Positions 24,826 to 32,531 of a stretch of DNA of 64,000 nucleotides are shown in pieces. A model generated the notes under the pieces. The model searched no databases. It saw only the letters and a program-made list of their open reading frames with translations, and was not told the origin of the DNA. The position numbers and the translations under genes were made by a program. Source of the stretch: CALODP01 sp942492055 (GTDB lineage Bacteria > Bacteroidota > Ignavibacteria > Ignavibacteriales > Melioribacteraceae); assembly GCA_942492055.1 (NCBI GenBank), contig CALODP010000023.1:1-64000 (forward strand), given 5' to 3'. Every line of letters begins with the position of its first letter. The first letter of the stretch is position 1.

Positions 24826-26319
24826 TTAATCTTTGTCATCAACAAAATGAACCAGAAGAGCAGCTACAATCATAGAAAGTCCTCCCAAAAGAAGAGCGTA
24901 GATAGCGTCTCCACCGAAAAGATCCCGAACAAAGAATCCGAGAATGGCAGCAGCAGTTATTTGAGGAATCACGATAAAGAAATTGAAAATTCCCATATAT
25001 ACTCCCATTTTCTTTTGCGGAAGTGATCCGGTAAGAATCGCGTAAGGCATAGCAAGAATTGAAGCCCAAGCCAGTCCGATTCCCAATTCGGAGATTAACA
25101 AGAGATCGGGATTTTTTATTACATAGAATGAAGCAAGAGAGATTCCACCGATAATCAAACTGATAGCGTGCACGGTTTTTCGGGATGTTTTCTTGGCTAA
25201 CCACATAATAAAAAAGGCCATAATTGCGGCGAATCCGTTATAGACTGCCATTAGAACTCCAACCCAGTCTGCTCCTTGATTATATAAAGCCGAAGAGGTA
25301 TCTGTAGCTCCATAAATGTGACGAGTTACTGCCGGAGTAGTATAAATCCACATCGCGAAAAGAGCGAACCATGAAAAGAATTGAACATAGGAAAGTTGTA
25401 TCATGGTTTTGGGCATTTTGAACAAATCATTAGTAATTACGACAACACCGGATGATGTTTTATTCGATTTGACCAGAAAGCCAACAAGTAACTGCAAAAG
25501 TCCGAATAGAGTAGCGCCCCCGAAGAAAACGCTTAATCCGTAATCAAGATAGTCTCTTGTCCAAAAGATCAAGAGAAGTGCCGCTCCGATTGTAGTCCAA
25601 ATCATTCCGTTATTTATGAATTTCTTGTATGGCAATATTTCTCCGTGATCGCCGGAAGAGTTATTATCCTCTTCCTCGGAAAACTTAGCCAATTCTTCCG
25701 GGGAATATTCCTTGGAAGTAAAAACGGTGTAAATAACAGAAAGTAAGAATACAGCTCCACCGATATAAAAGGCGAATTTCACAGACTCCGGTATAGCTCC
25801 TTCCGGGGCGGTATTTGAAATACCGAACCAGTTGGTCATCATATAGGGGAGTGCCGAAGCGATAATAGCGCCCGTACCGATAAAAAAGCTTTGCATTGAA
25901 AACCCTATTGTACGTTGTTCGGATGGAAGATTGTCTCCGACGAAAGCGCGGAAGGGCTCCATTGATACATTGATTGAGGCATCCATTATCCAAAGCATTC
26001 CTGCGGCAACCCAAAGAACAGGTGAGTTCGGCATAATGAATAAAGCAATTGATGCCAAAATTGCGCCGATCAAGAAATATGGACGTCTTCTTCCAAGTTT
26101 TGTCCATGTCCTATCACTCATGTGTCCGATGATAGGTTGGATAATTAAGCCTGTAACCGGAGCAGCAATCCATAAGATAGGTATTTCATCGATACTAGCT
26201 CCCAGTGTTTCGAAAATTCTGCTTACATTCGCGTTTTGAAGCGCAAAGCCGAATTGGATTCCGAGAAATCCGAAACTCATGTTCCAGATTTGCCAGAATG
26301 ATAATTGAGGTTTTTTCAT
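24826..26319 (-). CDS. MFS transporter, sugar (SLC45/GPH-like) type
   Basis: A 497-residue inner-membrane carrier with 12 predicted membrane helices and a charged central loop (about residues 215-235, EFSEEEDNNSSGD-like). The loop after helix 2 has the MFS signature GHMSDRTWTKLGRRRPYF. The N-terminus (LSFWQIWNMSFGFLGIQFG) and helix 4-5 region are those of the maltose/sucrose:proton symporters related to animal SLC45. Such proteins in Bacteroidota usually sit with sugar-degrading genes; none is near here. It is divergent from the pabBC gene, with 115 bases between them that should hold both promoters. Confidence 0.88.
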   Translation of the reverse strand: MKKPQLSFWQIWNMSFGFLGIQFGFALQNANVSRIFETLGASIDEIPILWIAAPVTGLIIQPIIGHMSDRTWTKLGRRRPYFLIGAILASIALFIMPNSPVLWVAAGMLWIMDASINVSMEPFRAFVGDNLPSEQRTIGFSMQSFFIGTGAIIASALPYMMTNWFGISNTAPEGAIPESVKFAFYIGGAVFLLSVIYTVFTSKEYSPEELAKFSEEEDNNSSGDHGEILPYKKFINNGMIWTTIGAALLLIFWTRDYLDYGLSVFFGGATLFGLLQLLVGFLVKSNKTSSGVVVITNDLFKMPKTMIQLSYVQFFSWFALFAMWIYTTPAVTRHIYGATDTSSALYNQGADWVGVLMAVYNGFAAIMAFFIMWLAKKTSRKTVHAISLIIGGISLASFYVIKNPDLLLISELGIGLAWASILAMPYAILTGSLPQKKMGVYMGIFNFFIVIPQITAAAILGFFVRDLFGGDAIYALLLGGLSMIVAALLVHFVDDKD

Positions 26320-26434
26320 AATTAATTCACCGATTGATTCTGTAAATAGAAAATTAGAACGAGTTGAAAATACTAAATGTCTGGATAATTATTAAATTGT
26401 AGCGAATGATTTTTTATGGTTTTGCAGAGATATT

Positions 26435-28279
26435 ATGAAAATTGAAGAAATAATTGAGAATATTGAATACGGAAGATGGAAAGCTTTCTTTTACACACCT
26501 CCGATATATTCCAACGCAAAGTCCTATATTTTTAGGGAAACGGAGAAAAGGGTTATTGCCAGGGATAAAAGTGAATTGTCCGAAGCTCTCAAAGAGATCG
26601 AAGAGCTGAGAAAGGATGGCTATATAGGTTTCGGATATATTGAGTACGAGGCCGGTTATCTTTTGGAAGAGAAGCTAGAATCGTTTTTTTCTAATGATGA
26701 CGGACATCCGATTCTTGAATTCAATTTTGCAAAGCGAGATTCTATAGTTGCAATTCCCTCCGAAGAGATTGATCACAGTGGACTAAAGGAAATACTATCG
26801 ACTAAGACCGAACCAATTAGGGATTTTTGTCTCAATGTAGATGAGAGCGAGTATTTGCAAGGGATTAATAGTGTTAAGAAATATATTGGTGAGGGGGATA
26901 CATACCAGGTTAATTATACGGTAAAGGGGAAATTCGAATATGAGGGATCTATTGTCCCTTTGTTTGCGAAACTTATATTCGGACAATCTGCCGAATACAC
27001 AGCTCTAATAAATGATAATGAAAGACTAATTATTTCATTATCTCCCGAATTGTTTTTCAAAACGGAGGAGGATGAAATAACTGCTTTGCCGATGAAAGGG
27101 ACAATAAAGCGAGGAAAAGAGATAGCTGAAGATTTGTGTAGAAAGGATGAGTTGTTTGCCAGCTGTAAAAATCGGGCAGAGAACATAATGATTGTTGATC
27201 TATTGAGGAATGATATCGGAAAGATTAGTCGATTAACAAGTGTTCACGTTCCTCGAAAATATGAGATCAAAAAATACGAATCACTTTGGCAAATGATTTC
27301 GACTGTAAAGGGCCGACTAAAGAAGGTAAGTTTTGACGAAATAATAAATAATCTATTCCCCTGCGGATCAATAACCGGAGCTCCGAAAATTCGAACGATG
27401 GAGATAATAAACGAATTGGAAAAAGAGAGACGAGGAGTTTATACCGGTACAATAGGGCTAATTGATCGGAATCGAATGGTGTTTAATGTTCCTATAAGAA
27501 CTTTGGAGAAAGGGCATGGTGAATCGGAATGGGAGTTAGGAATAGGGAGTGGTGTTGTTTGGGATAGTGACGCAAAAGAAGAATTTGAGGAGACAAAACT
27601 AAAAGGACGGTTCTTAACGAATCCTCCGGAGTATTTTGAGTTGTTCGAAACAATGTTAATTGATAAGGGAAAGATATTTCTTTACGATTATCATTTGGAT
27701 CGGTTGAGAAAGAGTGCTGATTATTTTCTATTCATTTTTAATGAAGAAGTATTTTCCGATTATCTCAATTCGATTATTAGCAATATTGACAGAGCAAAGA
27801 GATATAGAGTGAAAATTCTCCTTGATAAATGGGGTGGAATCAGACATGAGATTGTCGAATTTGCGGATGGAGAATATAAAGGGAAAGTGAAGATTTCCGA
27901 AAACCGAATAGATTCGCAAAACAAATTTCAATATTTTAAAACCACGAACAGGGAATTGTATTCGAAAGAGTTCTCCGCTAAAGAAGATGAATTTGACGAA
28001 GTATTTTTCCTCAATGAAAAAGATGAATTAGCCGAGGGAGCCATAAGTAATATTCTGCTTAAAAAGGGAGGTATACTTTTCACTCCAAGTCTTGAATCCG
28101 GAATACTTGAGGGGTGTTTCAGAAGTTATTTGGTTGATAACGAAGAAGTAGTAGAAAAGAAATTAACAATAAAAGATTTGCGCGATTGCGATGAGATATA
28201 CTATATAAATTCCGTAAGAAAAAAAGTATCTGTAAAGGAGATTTGGTACAAGGATAAATGCATAAAAAGTTGTAATTAA
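26435..28279 (+). CDS. aminodeoxychorismate synthase I fused to aminodeoxychorismate lyase (PabB-PabC)
   Basis: A 614-residue two-domain folate enzyme. Residues 1-390 are a chorismate-binding domain (SLSPELFF, GSITGAPKIRTMEI, GIGSGVVWDSD), which aminates chorismate with ammonia from a glutaminase subunit. Residues about 395-614 are a class IV aminotransferase fold (FETMLIDKGKIFLYDYHLDR, EGAISNI, SGILEG), the PLP-dependent lyase that releases pyruvate to give 4-aminobenzoate. So one polypeptide performs both steps of pABA synthesis. The PabA glutaminase is not in the window. The gene appears monocistronic; the next gene starts 85 bases downstream. Confidence 0.9.
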   Translation: MKIEEIIENIEYGRWKAFFYTPPIYSNAKSYIFRETEKRVIARDKSELSEALKEIEELRKDGYIGFGYIEYEAGYLLEEKLESFFSNDDGHPILEFNFAKRDSIVAIPSEEIDHSGLKEILSTKTEPIRDFCLNVDESEYLQGINSVKKYIGEGDTYQVNYTVKGKFEYEGSIVPLFAKLIFGQSAEYTALINDNERLIISLSPELFFKTEEDEITALPMKGTIKRGKEIAEDLCRKDELFASCKNRAENIMIVDLLRNDIGKISRLTSVHVPRKYEIKKYESLWQMISTVKGRLKKVSFDEIINNLFPCGSITGAPKIRTMEIINELEKERRGVYTGTIGLIDRNRMVFNVPIRTLEKGHGESEWELGIGSGVVWDSDAKEEFEETKLKGRFLTNPPEYFELFETMLIDKGKIFLYDYHLDRLRKSADYFLFIFNEEVFSDYLNSIISNIDRAKRYRVKILLDKWGGIRHEIVEFADGEYKGKVKISENRIDSQNKFQYFKTTNRELYSKEFSAKEDEFDEVFFLNEKDELAEGAISNILLKKGGILFTPSLESGILEGCFRSYLVDNEEVVEKKLTIKDLRDCDEIYYINSVRKKVSVKEIWYKDKCIKSCN

Positions 28280-28364
28280 GGAATTTGATGTGATCTGATT
28301 CTTATGAGATGGGAAATTATTTTTTTATATTTCGATTTCATACAATAACTACTTAGTAGCTCAA

Positions 28365-29411
28365 ATGAGTCCCGAAAAAAAAGAAACTTCCAAAAGAAAA
28401 GAAGACCATCTTAAGATTTGTATCGAAAGAGAGGTAGGTTTTAAGAATAAAACTACCGGATTCGAACGATATGGATTTATTCATGAAGCATTACCGGAAA
28501 TTGATTTGGATGATGTAGATCTTTCGTGTGAATTTCTCGGTAAAATAATTTCTTTCCCTTTTCTAATTTCCTGTATGACCGGAGGCTCGAAGAATGCCAT
28601 TTCAATTAATGAACAATTAGCAGAAGTAGCAGCCGAATTAAATATTCCAATAGGGGTCGGAAGTCAACGACAGGCTTTGGAAAATAAGGACTATCACGAA
28701 TCATATAAGATAATCCGCAATAAAGCCGGTAGAATTCCTATATTAGGGAATATCGGAGCGGCTCAGGTTGCTGAGTTGGAAAATTCTGATTCAATTAAGT
28801 TTTTGATTGATATTATTGAAGCCGATGCGCTATATGTACATATTAACCCGTTACAAGAAGTGATTCAGCGGGGTGGTGAACCCAGATTCAAAGGAGTCCT
28901 TAAAAAAATTGAGATGTTATGTTCGGAAGTTGCGGTACCTGTTTTTGTAAAAGAAGTAGGTGCCGGAATTAGTAAAAGAACAGCAAAAACCTTGTTGGAT
29001 GTAGGTATAAAAGGGATTGATGTAGCAGGAGCCGGAGGAACGAGCTGGGCAGCGGTAGAGCTATTAAGAAACGGAGAGCCAGATCAAAACTACTATTGGG
29101 ACTGGGGTTTACCAACCAGTTATTGTGTTAAAGAAATTGCCGCTTTGAAGAACGATTACGATTTTGTTTTAATTAGTTCCGGCGGAGTGGATAATTTTGA
29201 CGCAATTGCCAAATCCTTGGTTTTAGGGGCTGATATTACCGGAGCGGCCAGAAAAGTACTGACAGCATTGTCGCAAAACGGTGCTGATGGCGTAAATAAG
29301 TTAATAATCGATTGGTTCGAAAATGTAAAAAAAATAATGTTTCTTACCGGTTGTAAAAATATATCCGAATTAAAGAAAGTAAAACTGATAAAAAAAGAGG
29401 AATTGTTTTGA
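28365..29411 (+). CDS. fni: isopentenyl-diphosphate delta-isomerase, type 2 (FMN-dependent)
   Basis: A 348-residue TIM-barrel flavoenzyme that interconverts IPP and DMAPP. Family signatures are RKEDHLKICIE near the N-terminus, the FMN/NADPH region SCMTGGS, GVGSQRQALE, and the phosphate-binding glycine runs (VAGAGGTSW, ISSGGVDNFDA). Its stop codon overlaps the TTG start of the prenyl synthase, so the two steps of isoprenoid chain building are translationally coupled. It is the first gene of a four-gene set (fni, prenyl synthase, HPr, EI). Confidence 0.93.
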   Translation: MSPEKKETSKRKEDHLKICIEREVGFKNKTTGFERYGFIHEALPEIDLDDVDLSCEFLGKIISFPFLISCMTGGSKNAISINEQLAEVAAELNIPIGVGSQRQALENKDYHESYKIIRNKAGRIPILGNIGAAQVAELENSDSIKFLIDIIEADALYVHINPLQEVIQRGGEPRFKGVLKKIEMLCSEVAVPVFVKEVGAGISKRTAKTLLDVGIKGIDVAGAGGTSWAAVELLRNGEPDQNYYWDWGLPTSYCVKEIAALKNDYDFVLISSGGVDNFDAIAKSLVLGADITGAARKVLTALSQNGADGVNKLIIDWFENVKKIMFLTGCKNISELKKVKLIKKEELF

Positions 29412-30409
29412 CAGATACTACAATATTCCAAAAGTATAAAACTGAATACGAAACTGAAAGAGATAGAATAGAAGAAAAACTCGCAAAGTTGCTTAACGGT
29501 GAAAAACCTGATTCATTGTATGAGCCATGTGCATATATTTTGAAGAGCGGAGGGAAAAGGCTTAGAGCATATTTGGTATTACTTTCAGCGAAAGCTGTCG
29601 GTGGAAAATATGAACAAGCATATAATGCGGCGTTGGCTGTAGAAATATTTCATAATTTTACTCTAGTACATGACGACATTATGGATAACGCCGATAAGAG
29701 ACGTGGAAAGGCAACATTGCATGTATTATATGATATGAGTACCGCGATTTTAGCGGGAGACAATCTAATTGGCATTGGTTACAAACAGTTGTTAAAAGAT
29801 TGTAACGAAAACGCCAAAGATGTATTGGGGATTTTTACTCAAGGCATAATTGAAGTTTGCGAAGGTCAGAGTCTTGATACTGATTTTGAAAATAGAACTG
29901 ATGTAGCCATTGATGAATATTTAACAATGATCAGTAAGAAGACAGCCGCTTTATTGGAAGTTTGTTGTATGATCGGCGCGACTATTGGTGGTGGCGATAT
30001 AGAAAAGGTAGCAGCCCTAAGGGATTATGGTAAATATCTCGGGTTAGCTTTTCAGTTACAAGATGATCTTCTTGATATTATGGGAGATGAATCGGAATTT
30101 GGAAAGAGTGTCGGAAAAGATTTGATGGAAGGAAAGAAAACATTCCTTTTCTTGAAAGCTCTTGAAAAAACAATCGGAACAGATGATCATCTACTGATGA
30201 AAAAAGTTGTAGAAGATAAAGGCATTGCAAAAGAGGAAGTGAAGAAGTATCGTGATATATATGTAAAATACGGTGTAATAGAAGAAACAAAATCGGAAGT
30301 TGAGAAGTATACCAACCTTGCTTTGAAAGCTTTGGAAAAGTTAAATGATTCCGAAGCAAAAGAACAACTAATTTGGTTAGCAAAAATATTGATAAACAGA
30401 AGCAAATAG
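29408..30409 (+). CDS. short-chain polyprenyl diphosphate synthase (FPP/GGPP type)
   Basis: A 333-residue all-helical prenyltransferase. The first Asp-rich motif is HDDIMDNADKRRG and the second DDLLDIMGD; SGGKRLR near the N-terminus binds IPP. The first motif is DDxxD without the two-residue insert of classic bacterial FPP synthases. The residue five before it is Phe and the one four before is Thr, a pattern that favours GGPP over FPP; this product call is inference. The TTG start overlaps the fni stop, and its own TAG stop is directly followed by the HPr ATG. Confidence 0.9.
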   Translation: MTDTTIFQKYKTEYETERDRIEEKLAKLLNGEKPDSLYEPCAYILKSGGKRLRAYLVLLSAKAVGGKYEQAYNAALAVEIFHNFTLVHDDIMDNADKRRGKATLHVLYDMSTAILAGDNLIGIGYKQLLKDCNENAKDVLGIFTQGIIEVCEGQSLDTDFENRTDVAIDEYLTMISKKTAALLEVCCMIGATIGGGDIEKVAALRDYGKYLGLAFQLQDDLLDIMGDESEFGKSVGKDLMEGKKTFLFLKALEKTIGTDDHLLMKKVVEDKGIAKEEVKKYRDIYVKYGVIEETKSEVEKYTNLALKALEKLNDSEAKEQLIWLAKILINRSK

Positions 30410-30676
30410 ATGATTGAAAAAAAAATAAAGATAATCAATAACGCTGGACTGCACACCAGACCCGCAGCTACAATCGTAAAGATAGCAGCAAAATATAACT
30501 GTGAATTTTTTATTCATAAAGACGGTTTAAATGTAAACGGCAAGAGCATTATTGGAGTTATGACTTTAGCAGCAGCCAAAGGGAGTGAAGTTACTCTTTC
30601 TTTTGAAGGGGAAGACGAAGAAAAAGCGGCTAGAGATATTGTAGAGTATTTTGAGAGAGGATTTGATGAGTTATAA
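30410..30676 (+). CDS. ptsH: phosphocarrier protein HPr
   Basis: An 88-residue HPr with the active-site His15 (NNAGLHTRPA) and a serine at position 46 (NGKSIIGVM), the site that HPr kinase phosphorylates in many bacteria. It accepts phosphate from enzyme I. No sugar-specific EII component is in the window, so it may serve regulation rather than sugar uptake, as is common in FCB bacteria with an incomplete PTS (inference). It begins directly at the end of the prenyl synthase gene and overlaps the EI gene by 11 bases. Confidence 0.95.
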   Translation: MIEKKIKIINNAGLHTRPAATIVKIAAKYNCEFFIHKDGLNVNGKSIIGVMTLAAAKGSEVTLSFEGEDEEKAARDIVEYFERGFDEL

Positions 30677-32426
30677 CAAATCAAAGCAAATAAGAAATAT
30701 TCTGCGTGGAATTCCCGCGGCAGCAGGAATAGCCATCGCGAAATGCTTCATTTATGAGAAGGAGATCGAAGAGGTAAATCATGAAGAGATTACCGACATA
30801 GATGAAGCAATATCCTCTTTGCACGAAGCAATAGAAAAATCGAAGAGTGAGTTGACGAAAATATTCAGCCTTGCGGTTGATAAGCTTGGTGAGAAACGTG
30901 CTGCTATTTTTGAGGCTCAATTGATGATACTTGATGATCCGGTATTGTTGGAGACTATTGAGAAGAGGATTGAGAAAGAGAGAAAGACTCCCGAGTTTAT
31001 TGTTGACGACGAAATATCAAAGTATACTCAATTATTACGGGCTTCAAAAGAAGCTTATATGAAGGAAAGGTCTCATGATATTGAGGATATAAAGAATAGG
31101 ATAATTCGTAATCTTAAAAAGAAAAAATGGAAATCTCGTATAAAAAGTGATGTTGTCGTTGTGGCGAATTCTTTAACGCCTGCGGATACTGTTTTATTTG
31201 CCAGAGTTAATGTTAGAGGATTTGTTACCAATATGGGTGGAATTACTTCTCACGCTGCCATTGTGGCCAGATCACTGAATATACCCGCGGTAGTAGGATT
31301 AAGAGATGCCACAGAGAAAATTAAAAACGGTGATACAATAATAATTGACGGATTTCACGGTGAAGTGATTCTAAATCCAACAGAAATTCAAATCAGTTAT
31401 TATAAGGCAAAGTTAGAGCAATTATACAAAATCGAGGAAGAGCTAAAACAACTCAAAGATGTTGAAGCGGAAACAGAGGATGGCCGGAAAATTACTATAA
31501 TGGCTAATCTGGATTTGATGGATGAACTTGTTTTTGCAAAGAAGAACGGAGCGAAGGGAATAGGGCTTGTAAGAACCGAGCAGATATTTCAGGAGACGGA
31601 AACCTTTCCTAGCGAAGAAGCACAGGCAACGGTCTATTCGAAATTAGCTGATGAGATGTATCCGAATTCAATAACAATACGTGCTTTTGATATTGGCGGA
31701 GATAAGGTATTACCTTTTGATGTAAAAGAGCCGAATCCAATGCTGGGATGGAGAGGGGTCAGATTTTTGCTGGATAATGCAGATTTGTTTAAAACTCAAT
31801 TGAAAGCTATACTCAGAGCAAGCTCCAAAAAGAATGTGAAAGTAATGATTCCGATGATTTCTTCGATTAAGGAAATACGAGAATCGAAAAACGTATTAGA
31901 AGAATGCAAAGATGAATTAAGGAAGGAAGGGATTGAATTTGATGAGAATATTCCATTTGGAATAATGATTGAAGTCCCGTCGGCAGCAGTACTAGTAAGG
32001 GAATTTTCACAAGAGGTTGATTTTATTAGTATTGGAACAAATGATCTTATTCAGTATTTATTAGCGGTTGATCGAGGGAATGATATAGTTAGTGATCAAT
32101 ATCAGGAATTTCATCCGGCCATAATTAGAACGCTTAGCATAATAATAAAATCAGCAAAGGAAACAGGAACCTGCGTTAGTATGTGCGGAGAGATGGCGGC
32201 TGATAGATTAGCGATTCCTTTACTCGTAGGATTAGGACTTGATTCGGTAAGCGTTAGTCCTGCAACTATTCCTTATATCAAAAGAATTATTCGTGGTGTT
32301 ACATTCAAAGAAGTGGAAGAACTTGTAAATGAATGTATGAAATTATGTACAGAGGAAGAGATTAAGACAAAGATCTATAATTTCTATTTGCATAAGTTTG
32401 TAGATGACGTTGATAAAGTTTTGTAG
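30666..32426 (+). CDS. ptsI: phosphoenolpyruvate-protein phosphotransferase (PTS enzyme I)
   Basis: A 586-residue enzyme I that takes phosphate from phosphoenolpyruvate and passes it to HPr. The swivelling His domain carries GGITSHAAIVARS with His196; the PEP-binding barrel has the conserved VRTEQIF, MLGWRG, SIGTNDL and the C-terminal Cys507 in MCGEMA. I choose ATG at 30666 inside the end of the HPr gene; the open frame extends to a TTG at 30651. Co-expressed with HPr by overlap. It ends the coupled four-gene set; the next gene starts 105 bases later. Confidence 0.95.
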   Translation: MSYNKSKQIRNILRGIPAAAGIAIAKCFIYEKEIEEVNHEEITDIDEAISSLHEAIEKSKSELTKIFSLAVDKLGEKRAAIFEAQLMILDDPVLLETIEKRIEKERKTPEFIVDDEISKYTQLLRASKEAYMKERSHDIEDIKNRIIRNLKKKKWKSRIKSDVVVVANSLTPADTVLFARVNVRGFVTNMGGITSHAAIVARSLNIPAVVGLRDATEKIKNGDTIIIDGFHGEVILNPTEIQISYYKAKLEQLYKIEEELKQLKDVEAETEDGRKITIMANLDLMDELVFAKKNGAKGIGLVRTEQIFQETETFPSEEAQATVYSKLADEMYPNSITIRAFDIGGDKVLPFDVKEPNPMLGWRGVRFLLDNADLFKTQLKAILRASSKKNVKVMIPMISSIKEIRESKNVLEECKDELRKEGIEFDENIPFGIMIEVPSAAVLVREFSQEVDFISIGTNDLIQYLLAVDRGNDIVSDQYQEFHPAIIRTLSIIIKSAKETGTCVSMCGEMAADRLAIPLLVGLGLDSVSVSPATIPYIKRIIRGVTFKEVEELVNECMKLCTEEEIKTKIYNFYLHKFVDDVDKVL

Positions 32427-32531
32427 AAGTTGCGATAAAAGTATTGTGGGTGAATTAATACATTGAAGAAATGAAGCTAAGATTTATTTTCAGATGTAAA
32501 TACTTGTATCACTCAAATAAAGAGACTTTCT

